Origin: Christensenellaceae bacterium
GTDB taxonomy: Bacteria; Bacillota; Clostridia; Christensenellales; Aristaeellaceae
DNA: 38,426 nucleotides
Direction of reading: 5' to 3'
Assembly (NCBI GenBank): GCA_017881705.1
Contig: JADGQP010000056.1
Location: 1-38,426 of the forward strand
Shown: piece by piece, positions 31,650 through 38,426 of the stretch
Numbering within the stretch: position 1 is the first letter of the stretch
How the letters are laid out: each line of letters begins with the position of its first letter
Program-made: the position numbers and the translations under genes
The notes under the pieces: model-generated
The model's database searches: none
Told to the model about the DNA's origin: nothing
The model's input: the letters and a program-made list of their open reading frames with translations, nothing else

Positions 31650-33467
31650 CTATAGTCTGTCTTTTTCGTCCCTTACGCCGGATAAACGGTAGAAGAAATT
31701 GCAGATGACATCCCGCCATTCGCAGGCGTTAGTGATCTGCTTTTCCATCCGTTCCCAAACGGTCTGATAAACTTCCTCCGGCAAAACCGCGGAAAGCGTT
31801 TGGATTTTATCCGCCATCTGCCGCGTTTCCCAAACGCCCTCCATGTGGTTGTCGTATATACGCTGGATCAGCGTTCGGCCGTCCCGCATCCGGTAACCGT
31901 AGGGCAGACGGTGAAAAAACAGCAGCAGCTTTTCCGGACACGTCGCCGGATCACGGTAGCGCGCCTGCAGCGCGGGCGGGTATTGCAGCAGGTAGCCTGT
32001 GCCGCGCTCGGTCCGGTCCACGCCAACGGCTTCCCGGTCCGCGCGGTGGTAGGTACCCCATGCGGAATACTCATACCCCATGGGGCTTGGGCCGTAGTGA
32101 TGCCCGGGGTTCACCATCCAGCCTAAACCCAGGGGCGCAGTGTATTTTTCATAAATCTCACGGCTGAGCAGCAAACTATCCGTAAGCGTTTGCAGGGGCA
32201 CCCCCTGAAGCGAATACGTCAGTTGCGCCCACAGGCGCGTCACCGTTTTGAACGAGCTCATCGGCTGCCAGGCCATAAGCCCGAAAGCGAACAGGTTCAG
32301 CTGCGCGAACGGGTGCCCCGTCCAGCATCGGCTCAGGCCGGTGTTGGCCACCGCTGCTACGCCGCTTAGAGTTCCTCGGGGCAGATCGGCCGATATTTCA
32401 TCCCACATGCCCTGCATGGCATACAGATCAATCTGCTGTCCGGTATATTCCTGCGTCAGCTGCACTTCCATCGCCTTGGCGGTGTGCGGCATAACCAGCA
32501 GCAGCGGCGAAATCGGCTCCCGAACCTGAAAATCGAAAGGCCCGTGCTTCATTTGCAGCAACACGTTGTCCTCAAACTGCCCATCCAAATCAGCGAAGTT
32601 TTCATAGGCCGCCATAGGGCGGTCGGTGTGGGTATCCCGCCAATCCTGGAGGCAGTTATAAACGAAACAACGCCAAACAACCCTGCCGCCAAAGGGTTTC
32701 AGCGCGCGTGCAAGCAGGTTGGCTCCCTGCGCATGGCTGCGGCCGTAAGCGTACGGCCCGGGTCGGTTTTCCGAGTCCGCCTTCACCAAAAAGCCGAACA
32801 GCGAAGGCACGTACCGGTAAATCAGCGCCGCACGCTCCCGCCACCAAGCCTGCACACGATCATCCAACGGGTCGGCGGTCGGCACGCCATAGGAAAGCGG
32901 CATCGAAAAATCCACCGAGACCATCAGGCGAACGCCAAAAACGCTGAATGCTTCAGCCAGTTCCGCCACCTTGGGCAAAAAACGTTCGGTAATCAGCTCC
33001 TGCGCGCAAGGCTGAACGTTGATATTGTTCAGACATACCACGTTGATGCCAACGGAAGAAAGCAGGCGCGCGTAGGCTCGCAGGCGCGGCCAATCTTTCG
33101 AAAAGTCGCCATTGTCAAAGAAAAGTGACTTCCCCGCGTATCCGCGCTCCACCGACCCGTCAAGATTGTCCCAATGGTCGAGCATCCGGAACGGATAAGC
33201 GGGCGCGCGCATCCCCACGGGCAGCGGAAGCCCTACACGGCGGTTGAACAGCAGGCGGTGCGCCCCGTAAAGCACGCCTGTTTCCCCGCCCATAATCCGG
33301 CAGCCTTCCGGCCCGTCAGTAATTTCGTAAGCATCGCCCAGTTGCGGTTGAACGGACAGGGCGCTTTCCACGTTTTGCTGTTCCAGTTCCCAGCGAGCCG
33401 CCTGCGCGGGGGAGCGCAGTGTTTCCGGCACATCCGCCGCCGGAAGCCAGCAAGGTTCCCAGTTCAT
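31650..33467 (-). CDS. GH67 alpha-glucuronidase
   Basis: A 605-residue inverting enzyme that removes (4-O-methyl-)glucuronic acid from the terminal xylose of short xylo-oligosaccharides. Strong family signatures are DHWDNLDGSVERGYAGKSLF, cut here at the barrel start (about 97-116), and VKADSENRPGP. The likely acid is Glu233 (ADSE) and the pair of bases Asp312 (PFDFQVREP) and Glu340 (LTQEYTGQ). All three are offset by exactly 52 from the Geobacillus AguA residues (285, 364, 392), so the enzyme is full through the catalytic core and shorter in its N-terminal domain. The start is ATG 33467, chosen because AGGAGG is eight bases upstream; ATG at 33485 lies in front of that site. No signal peptide. 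Confidence 0.93.
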   Translation of the reverse strand: MNWEPCWLPAADVPETLRSPAQAARWELEQQNVESALSVQPQLGDAYEITDGPEGCRIMGGETGVLYGAHRLLFNRRVGLPLPVGMRAPAYPFRMLDHWDNLDGSVERGYAGKSLFFDNGDFSKDWPRLRAYARLLSSVGINVVCLNNINVQPCAQELITERFLPKVAELAEAFSVFGVRLMVSVDFSMPLSYGVPTADPLDDRVQAWWRERAALIYRYVPSLFGFLVKADSENRPGPYAYGRSHAQGANLLARALKPFGGRVVWRCFVYNCLQDWRDTHTDRPMAAYENFADLDGQFEDNVLLQMKHGPFDFQVREPISPLLLVMPHTAKAMEVQLTQEYTGQQIDLYAMQGMWDEISADLPRGTLSGVAAVANTGLSRCWTGHPFAQLNLFAFGLMAWQPMSSFKTVTRLWAQLTYSLQGVPLQTLTDSLLLSREIYEKYTAPLGLGWMVNPGHHYGPSPMGYEYSAWGTYHRADREAVGVDRTERGTGYLLQYPPALQARYRDPATCPEKLLLFFHRLPYGYRMRDGRTLIQRIYDNHMEGVWETRQMADKIQTLSAVLPEEVYQTVWERMEKQITNACEWRDVICNFFYRLSGVRDEKDRL

Positions 33468-33491
33468 AGTAAGATCCTCCTGCATGCTGCG

Positions 33492-33520
33492 ATCATATCA
33501 TTGCCGCGGTATTTTGCCAA
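33492..33520 (-). promoter_or_regulatory. Promoter of the GH67-GH8 operon, flanked by an inverted repeat
   Basis: On the minus strand TTGGCA (33515-33520) and TATGAT (33492-33497) are exactly 17 bases apart. Flanking it, CATGCTGCG (33483-33491) and CGCAGCATG (33537-33545) form a nine-base inverted repeat, a possible regulator target. Transcription would start near 33485. Confidence 0.75.
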
Positions 33521-33570
33521 TGGTCGTTTCCAAAGACGCAGCATGAAAAACTATGCCGTTGCCCAGCGTC

Positions 33571-33598
33571 TTGTTTCATCCTTAAAATCTGATATAAT
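33571..33598 (+). promoter_or_regulatory. Promoter of the flippase-mazG genes
   Basis: TTGTTT (33571-33576) and a perfect TATAAT (33593-33598) are 16 bases apart. Transcription near 33605 would start only about four bases before the ATG at 33609, which favours GTG 33630 as the real start of the flippase. Confidence 0.65.
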
Positions 33599-33629
33599 AA
33601 ACCGGTAAATGGCAAACGGAGGCGCAAGC

Positions 33630-35255
33630 GTGAGCGATAAGCAAAGGTCCCTCGTCGGCGGAATGGCGATTTTAAGCGTTACAGGCTTGATCTGTAAAAT
33701 CGTCGCAGTTTTATATCGCATTCCGTTGGCATGGCTGATCGGCGATCAGGGATTTGGCACGTTTCAGTTGGTTTATCCAACCTATAACCTGCTTTTAACC
33801 ATATCCTCCGCGGGTTTGCCGGTGGCGGTAAGCCGCATGGTCAGCTTTTCGCTGTCCCGTAACGATCCCCAAAACGCGCGGCGCGCGTTCCGTAACGCTC
33901 TGTCCATCCTGTCGGTGATGGGCGCCATCGGCATGTTCCTGATGATTGTGTTCAACCCGTTTTTGAGCGCTCGCGTTGGCGACCCGAAAACGCAGTTGGG
34001 TTTCATAGCCATCGCGCCGGCACTTTTACTCGTATGCACCATGAGCGCCTTCCGCGGTTTCATGCAGGGTCAGCAGAACATGGTGCCTACGGCGATCAGC
34101 CAGCTGATCGAACAGGTGGGCAAGGTGGCGGTAGCCCTTCCGCTGGCCTACCTGGGTTCACGCGTCGGCATGGGCACGTCGCAGAGCATCAATGTGAGCT
34201 ACGCCGCGGCAGGGGCGTTGTTTGGTAACTCCATCGCCGAAGGTGTGGCACTTTTCTATATTACCGTAGTATACCGCCGTCGCCGTCCGGCTTTTCAGCA
34301 ACTGCCACAGGATGAAAGCGCCGAGAAACTCAGCGGGCGGGCGCTGACCAAGCGGCTTTTAACGTTGGCCATCCCAATCACGCTTTCCGCCTGCATCGTA
34401 CCTCTGGCGGCGTTTATCGATTCCGGGATGATTATGAACCTGCTTACGCAAACGGCCGGCTTCGCGCAGGAGGAAGCGCGCGCTATGTACGGCCGTTATT
34501 CCGGCTATGTCATCAACCTGATTAACGTACCCACCGCGCTGTCCATAGCGATATCGATGAGCCTGGTACCCGCGGTATCCGCGGCCGTAGGCCGAAAGGA
34601 CTGGAAAGGCGTTCGCCGCCAGAGCCATACGGGGCTTCGCATGGCGTTTTTAATCGGCCTTCCCTGCAGCCTTGGCATGAGCATGTTGGCAAGCCCCATT
34701 CTTACGCTGGTTTACCCGTTCCCCACGCACGAATCCCTGGTGCAGACGGCGGAGCTGTTGAGCGTGTCCAGCTTAACGATTGTTCTTTTTACGGTGGTAC
34801 AGGCTACCAGCAGCATCCTGCAAGGGCTGCATAAGCAGCGTATTCCGATGTACACGCTGCTGATCGGCGTTGGATTTAAAATTCTGATCAACTACAACCT
34901 GATCGGCATACCGGAAATCAACATCTACGGTGCGCCGATGGGTTCGCTGGTCTGCTACGGGGTCAGCATGCTGCCCAACCTGTACTACGCGCATAAATAC
35001 GCCCGCTTGCCATACGACCCGCTGAATATTTTCTTCAAACCTTTGGCAGCCACAGCCTGCATGGGCGCGGCGATCTACCTGGCCCAGAAGGTTCTGCCTT
35101 CCAGCCGCCTCACTACGCTGTTGCTGATCCTGATTGGCATCATTTCCTATGGCGTGTTCGCCCGTCTGTTGGGCGCGCTGCACAAGGAGGATCTGCGGCC
35201 GTTTACCCGAAGAATCCGCGCAAAAAAGCACGCTTCTCAAACGCCCCAGTCATAA
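33630..35255 (+). CDS. MOP-family polysaccharide/lipid flippase (YabM/SpoVB-like)
   Basis: A 541-residue integral membrane protein with about 14 helices, of the oligosaccharidyl-lipid/polysaccharide exporter superfamily that includes SpoVB, MurJ and Wzx. Recognisable segments are GDQGFGTFQLVYPTYNLLLT near the N-terminus, then SSAGLPVAVSRMVS, SAFRGFMQGQQNMVPTAISQ and the ILQGLHKQRIPMY motif late in the protein. It probably flips lipid-linked cell-wall precursors. GTG 33630 is preferred because CGGAGG lies seven bases upstream; ATG 33609 is also in frame but lies nearly at the predicted transcription start. Its position just before mazG matches yabM-yabN of Bacillus. Confidence 0.88.
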   Translation: MSDKQRSLVGGMAILSVTGLICKIVAVLYRIPLAWLIGDQGFGTFQLVYPTYNLLLTISSAGLPVAVSRMVSFSLSRNDPQNARRAFRNALSILSVMGAIGMFLMIVFNPFLSARVGDPKTQLGFIAIAPALLLVCTMSAFRGFMQGQQNMVPTAISQLIEQVGKVAVALPLAYLGSRVGMGTSQSINVSYAAAGALFGNSIAEGVALFYITVVYRRRRPAFQQLPQDESAEKLSGRALTKRLLTLAIPITLSACIVPLAAFIDSGMIMNLLTQTAGFAQEEARAMYGRYSGYVINLINVPTALSIAISMSLVPAVSAAVGRKDWKGVRRQSHTGLRMAFLIGLPCSLGMSMLASPILTLVYPFPTHESLVQTAELLSVSSLTIVLFTVVQATSSILQGLHKQRIPMYTLLIGVGFKILINYNLIGIPEINIYGAPMGSLVCYGVSMLPNLYYAHKYARLPYDPLNIFFKPLAATACMGAAIYLAQKVLPSSRLTTLLLILIGIISYGVFARLLGALHKEDLRPFTRRIRAKKHASQTPQS

Positions 35256-35272
35256 CGAAGGAGGCCTTCGCA

Positions 35273-36721
35273 TTGCATACCATCACCATCGCCACCGTTT
35301 CCACGGGAAACGTTTCCCTGTTGACCGCTCAGACGATCGAGGCGCTGCGCGCCGCTCAAACGCGGGTGTTGCGCACCGGCCGGCACGCGTTGGCCGCCTG
35401 GCTTACGCAAAACGCGCTTCCGTTTGAAACGTTGGATTCGCTCTATGAGCAAAGCGAGGATTTCGACGCGTTCAACGCGTCGGCCGCAAAGCGATTGCTT
35501 GCGCTTGCGCAGGCAGGAGACGTGCTGTATGCCGTGCCGGACGCCGCGATGGATGCAACCGTGACGGAGCTGAAACGAGCTGCAGGTGTATCGCTTGCTT
35601 TTTTACCCGGAGTGAGCCACACGGATCGCTGCCTTGCGGCTCTCGGCCTTCCCGTCGGTTCGCTTAGGCTGTGTTCCGCGGAAGCGTTCCGCGAATCGCG
35701 CGTAAACCCCGGGGAGGGGCTTTTGCTGTGCGAACTGCACAGCCGTGAGTGCGCGGGCGATTGCAAGCTCAATCTGATGCACCTGCTCGCAGACGATACG
35801 TCGGTTACGCTGCTGACCGGCAAGGAGGACGGCACGCTTGAGAAGGTTGAGATACCGCTTTTCGAGCTGGATCGCCGTACCGCGTATGACCATCTGACAG
35901 CCTGCTACATACCCCCCGTGCCGATGGAGGCGCGTAAACGCTTTGATATGGACGATCTGGTGGCGGTGATGAAACGGCTGCGCGCGCCGGACGGCTGCCC
36001 CTGGGACAAGGAACAGAGCCATGAAAGCCTGCTAACCAACCTGCTGGAGGAGAGCTACGAGTTCATTGGCGCCGTACGGGACGGAGACACAGCCCACATG
36101 TACGACGAACTGGGCGATGTGCTGCTGCAGGTGGTGTTTCACGCCGAGATCGCGCGCCAGCACGGCGATTTTGATATCGGGGACGTTACCACCGCCATTA
36201 CCGGCAAGATGATCGAGCGCCATCCCCATATCTTCGGCTCCGTACGCGCGGATACTTCCGCGCAGGTGCTGGAAAACTGGGATGCCATCAAGCGCAAGCA
36301 GCGCGGCATCCGCAGCGTATCGGAATCCATGCGCGACGTTTCTACGGGCCTGAGCGCCTCCATGCGCGCCGAAAAAGTACAGCACAAAGCAGCGAAGGTC
36401 GGCTTTGATTTCCCGGACGCGCTTTCGGCGCTTGGCAAAGTGCACGAGGAAGCCGAGGAAGTGCGCGATTGCCTGGTCCGGCAGGTTGATCCCGAAATGG
36501 AATTGGGCGACCTTTTCTTCTCGGCGGTGAACGTTTGTCGCCTTTGCGGAAAAAACCCGGATATCGCGTTGCATACCTCGACCGATAAGTTCGTTGACCG
36601 TTTTACGAAGATGGAAAATTCTGTACGAAAGGCCGGAAAATCAATTGAGGCCTTGACTTTGTCCGAAATGGATGTATACTGGGAAGCAGAAAAGCAAGAG
36701 AAGCCGTCGGTTGAGGGCTAG
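35273..36721 (+). CDS. mazG: MazG nucleotide pyrophosphatase with degenerate methylase-like N-terminal domain (YabN type)
   Basis: A 482-residue house-cleaning enzyme that hydrolyses NTPs to NMP and pyrophosphate. The C-terminal half carries two MazG domains: the first from about 225, with LRAPDGCPWDKEQSHESL and the metal-binding Glu259, Glu260, Glu263 and Glu279, Asp282 in EESYE...DELGD; the second from about 370, with HEEAEEV and MELGDLFF. The N-terminal 215 residues correspond to the tetrapyrrole methylase-like domain of YabN, but the usual GLGPGDP cofactor loop reads VSTGNVSLLT, so methylase activity is unlikely. The start is TTG 35273, with AAGGAGG eight bases upstream. The HU promoter lies inside its 3' end. 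Confidence 0.93.
   Translation: MHTITIATVSTGNVSLLTAQTIEALRAAQTRVLRTGRHALAAWLTQNALPFETLDSLYEQSEDFDAFNASAAKRLLALAQAGDVLYAVPDAAMDATVTELKRAAGVSLAFLPGVSHTDRCLAALGLPVGSLRLCSAEAFRESRVNPGEGLLLCELHSRECAGDCKLNLMHLLADDTSVTLLTGKEDGTLEKVEIPLFELDRRTAYDHLTACYIPPVPMEARKRFDMDDLVAVMKRLRAPDGCPWDKEQSHESLLTNLLEESYEFIGAVRDGDTAHMYDELGDVLLQVVFHAEIARQHGDFDIGDVTTAITGKMIERHPHIFGSVRADTSAQVLENWDAIKRKQRGIRSVSESMRDVSTGLSASMRAEKVQHKAAKVGFDFPDALSALGKVHEEAEEVRDCLVRQVDPEMELGDLFFSAVNVCRLCGKNPDIALHTSTDKFVDRFTKMENSVRKAGKSIEALTLSEMDVYWEAEKQEKPSVEG
36653..36680 (+). promoter_or_regulatory. Promoter of the HU gene, inside the end of mazG
   Basis: TTGACT (36653-36658) and TATACT (36675-36680) are 16 bases apart within the mazG reading frame. 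The leader would be about 105 bases and contains a small stem (CCAT-GTAA-ATGG). This gives HU its own, stronger expression. Confidence 0.82.
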
Positions 36722-36791
36722 AAGTCTGCTTTTCAACGGTCAACCCGAAATGCACCATGTAAATGGTCCAATAACAAAGGAGGAACTACCT

Positions 36792-37070
36792 ATGAACAAA
36801 GCTGAATTGACTGCCGCTATCGTTAAAAAGACTGGTTTCACCAAGAAAGATGCCGAAAAGGCCCTTGGCGCCGTGACCGAGTCGATTACCGCCGCTCTTG
36901 CCGCCGGTGAAAAGGTTCAGGTCGTCGGCTTCGGTTCCTTTGAGGTCCGTAAACGTCCCGCCCGTGTTGCCCGCAACCCCCGCACCGGCGAGCAGATTAA
37001 GATCGCCGCTTCCAAAGCGCCCGTGTTCAAGGCTGGCAAAGCCCTGAAGGAGAGCGTCAACAAGAAGTAA
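36792..37070 (+). CDS. Nucleoid-associated protein HU
   Basis: A 92-residue histone-like protein that binds and bends DNA as a dimer. The family pattern is complete: MNKAELTAAIVKKTGFTKKD at the start, the arm region GFGSFEVRKRPARVARNPRT, cut here at its hallmark residues (about 46-65), and the C-terminal FKAGKALKESV. ATG 36792 follows AAAGGAGGA; the open frame begins upstream but overlaps mazG. HU directly after mazG is common in Clostridia. It is followed by a strong terminator. Confidence 0.96.
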   Translation: MNKAELTAAIVKKTGFTKKDAEKALGAVTESITAALAAGEKVQVVGFGSFEVRKRPARVARNPRTGEQIKIAASKAPVFKAGKALKESVNKK

Positions 37071-37108
37071 GCGCGCAGGCAAATGCCCGAAACAATCCAA
37101 GGGCGTTC

Positions 37109-37142
37109 AGGCCGCCGGCATCGATGCGGGCGGCCTTTTTTT
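37109..37142 (+). terminator. Rho-independent terminator after HU
   Basis: AGGCCGCC (37109-37116) pairs with GGCGGCCT (37129-37136), with an inner GCATCGATGC element in the loop, and is followed by a run of seven T. It begins 39 bases after the HU stop. Confidence 0.9.
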
Positions 37143-37241
37143 ATAGGGTGAAAAGCATCTCCCCCATCATTATTTCTTGTATGTGTGAGGAAAGGTAGTC
37201 CTTGGCCGTCTAATGTTTAGAAAGGTTCGAGAGGTGATTGG

Positions 37242-37697
37242 ATGGACAAGGACTTCTTCGTGCAGGAGGTTGAAGCGCACAGCGAGATGATGTACCGCGT
37301 AGCCTTCACAATCCTGCATAATGACGACGCCTGCAGGGACGCCCTGCAGGAAGCCGCACTAAAGGCATGGGAAAAGCGGAACACGCTTCGGAACGCTCAA
37401 TTCTTTGTTACCTGGGTCACGCGCATTCTAATCAATGTCTGTCACACGTTTCAACGTAAACAGCGCCGCGTCACACCGCTGGATTCCGTTCCGGAACCGG
37501 CGGCGCCGGCGCCCGATCCGGCGTTGGCCCTGGCGCTGCACGCGCTGCCAGAGAAGCTTCGTTTACCTCTGGTGCTTCGTTATGCCGAAGGAATGGACGA
37601 AGCGGAGATTGCGCAAACCCTGCGCTTGCCCGAGTCCACGGTTCGCGGCAGGCTGTACCGCGCAAAAATCCAGCTGAGAAAGGAGCTTGAGGTATGA
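37242..37697 (+). CDS. ECF-type RNA polymerase sigma factor
   Basis: A 151-residue sigma-70 family protein of the extracytoplasmic-function group, with region 2 (about 10-75: YRVAFTILHNDDACRDALQEA and WVTRILINVC for core and -10 recognition) and region 4 (about 95-150: EGMDEAEIAQTLRLPESTVRGRLYRAK helix-turn-helix for the -35 element, shown as two parts in the protein). Regions 1 and 3 are absent, as usual. The ATG lies seven bases after GAGAGG. Its stop overlaps the start of the next gene (ATGA), so sigma and its likely anti-sigma partner are coupled. Signal and regulon unknown. Confidence 0.92.
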   Translation: MDKDFFVQEVEAHSEMMYRVAFTILHNDDACRDALQEAALKAWEKRNTLRNAQFFVTWVTRILINVCHTFQRKQRRVTPLDSVPEPAAPAPDPALALALHALPEKLRLPLVLRYAEGMDEAEIAQTLRLPESTVRGRLYRAKIQLRKELEV

Positions 37698-38426
37698 ATA
37701 TGAGCAAGATCGAACCATTTGACCTTCAAAAGGCGTTTCACCCGATGCCAGACGCCTGCCGTGCGGCGTTGATGGACACAGCACGCTCCGTACAGACTGA
37801 AAATCGGGTGAATCGCACGCTGCGGCGGGTTTTACTAATCGCCGTACTGGTTCTGCTGGCCGTAATGGCCGTTGCTTACGCGGTTAGCAGCCTGGGGCTG
37901 GTCGATTTTTTCGGCCGGTATTACCATACCTCGGTACCCGACGCAGCCAGGACCGAGCTGTCCGCCACCGAACAGAAGGCTTACAGCGTCGGACCCCTGA
38001 ACATCACGCTTCGCGAAACGCTGGCGGACGGGCGGCTCGTTTACGTCACTACCGACGCGACACCCGCGGACGGTTCCACCGCGCTAATTCAGATGTCCAA
38101 CAGCGATATCGGGGATCAGCTTCCAGCCAGCGAAGCCACCCGGTTGAAAGTGCCTGAAAGCAGCACTTTTCTTGAAGCCGCTAAATCTGTCGGCGTGCCG
38201 TTGTATACGGTTTTATCCTATCTCTCCATCGAAGATGATATGAGCCAGGAGGAGATGCAAGATATTCTGTGGGATTCCGACGGTTCCGCGCTGCTTGTGG
38301 ATATGTTAATCACCCATCCGGAAATCATGCCAAAAACGCTGTCGGGAACACTGCATCTCAAGGTTGTGGAAATTAACACATCTTCCGTTGAGTACGCGGA
38401 AGTTTCATCGTGGGAAACCGAAGATA
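37694..38426 (+). CDS. Membrane protein, probable anti-sigma factor (partial, runs off the window)
   Basis: At least 244 residues are encoded, with no stop before the window end. The frame opens ATG AAT ATG AGC, overlapping the sigma stop by four bases; a second ATG at 37700 is also possible. The cytoplasmic N-terminus (about 1-43: MNMSKIEPFDLQKAFHPMPD and a charged helix) is followed by one transmembrane helix at about 45-64 (VLLIAVLVLLAVMAVAYAV), then LGLVDFF and a beta-rich, acidic extracytoplasmic region. This plan resembles DUF4179-type proteins encoded after ECF sigma factors. The role as anti-sigma is inferred from overlap and topology; no zinc-binding HxxxCxxC motif is seen. Confidence 0.72.
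   Translation, partial: MNMSKIEPFDLQKAFHPMPDACRAALMDTARSVQTENRVNRTLRRVLLIAVLVLLAVMAVAYAVSSLGLVDFFGRYYHTSVPDAARTELSATEQKAYSVGPLNITLRETLADGRLVYVTTDATPADGSTALIQMSNSDIGDQLPASEATRLKVPESSTFLEAAKSVGVPLYTVLSYLSIEDDMSQEEMQDILWDSDGSALLVDMLITHPEIMPKTLSGTLHLKVVEINTSSVEYAEVSSWETED

Noticed and set aside
33520..33545. A CcpA catabolite-repression site near TGGAAACGACCATT upstream of GH67
   Set aside because: Only the left half agrees with the cre consensus; the right half mismatches at several fixed positions.

Overview
The window is about 38.4 kb of GC-rich chromosome (I estimate a little under 60% G+C by eye). Gene content points to a Firmicute of the class Clostridia, probably an anaerobic plant-fibre degrader. 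It carries the classical Firmicutes order rimP-nusA-ylxR-ylxQ-infB-rbfA-nrnA-truB-ribF-rpsO-pnp-M16 peptidase, a yabM/yabN-like flippase-mazG pair followed by HU, Gram-positive style AGGAGG ribosome binding sites and consensus housekeeping promoters. No rRNA, tRNA, CRISPR array, insertion sequence or phage gene was recognised.

Region 1 (1-4040, minus strand) is a sugar ABC importer of the ribose/galactoside type: binding protein, permease and double-ATPase in one operon. A textbook promoter precedes it, with an AraR/GntR-like palindrome upstream. The operon probably continues past base 1, because the ATPase stop codon is followed at once by a strong ribosome binding site. Bases 4041-4840 hold no convincing gene. 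Region 2 (4841-5625, plus strand) has a small ferredoxin and an HD-domain phosphohydrolase.

Region 3 (5657-19312, minus strand) is the translation/RNA-processing block. A promoter at about 19.3 kb drives rimP through ribF. rpsO has its own promoter and terminator. pnp, an M16 zinc peptidase and a dimeric dUTPase/MazG-type protein follow. Oddities are an IF2 with a very long N-terminal arm containing eleven heptad repeats, and a RibF whose flavokinase half has lost its signature motif.

Region 4 (19391-33520) is a xylan-oligosaccharide utilisation locus. A GH39 beta-xylosidase and an MBL-fold hydrolase (minus) diverge from a regulator group on the plus strand: AraC-type response regulator, YesM-type histidine kinase, second AraC-type response regulator. 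This faces a minus-strand group: GH67 alpha-glucuronidase, GH8 reducing-end exo-oligoxylanase, then a CUT1 binding protein with two permeases. Together these would import (glucurono)xylo-oligosaccharides, remove the methylglucuronic acid and cut the chain from both ends under two-component control. The catalytic residues of all three glycoside hydrolases are present. No ATPase is encoded in this group, which is usual for CUT1 systems that share an MsmX-type ATPase.

Region 5 (33571-38426, plus strand) has a YabM/SpoVB-like flippase, a MazG with a degenerate methylase-like N-terminal domain, the nucleoid protein HU, and an ECF sigma factor overlapping a one-pass membrane protein that is probably its anti-sigma partner and runs off the window end. 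Both solute-binding proteins have signal-peptidase-I type leaders with no lipobox cysteine, which is unusual for a single-membrane Firmicute.
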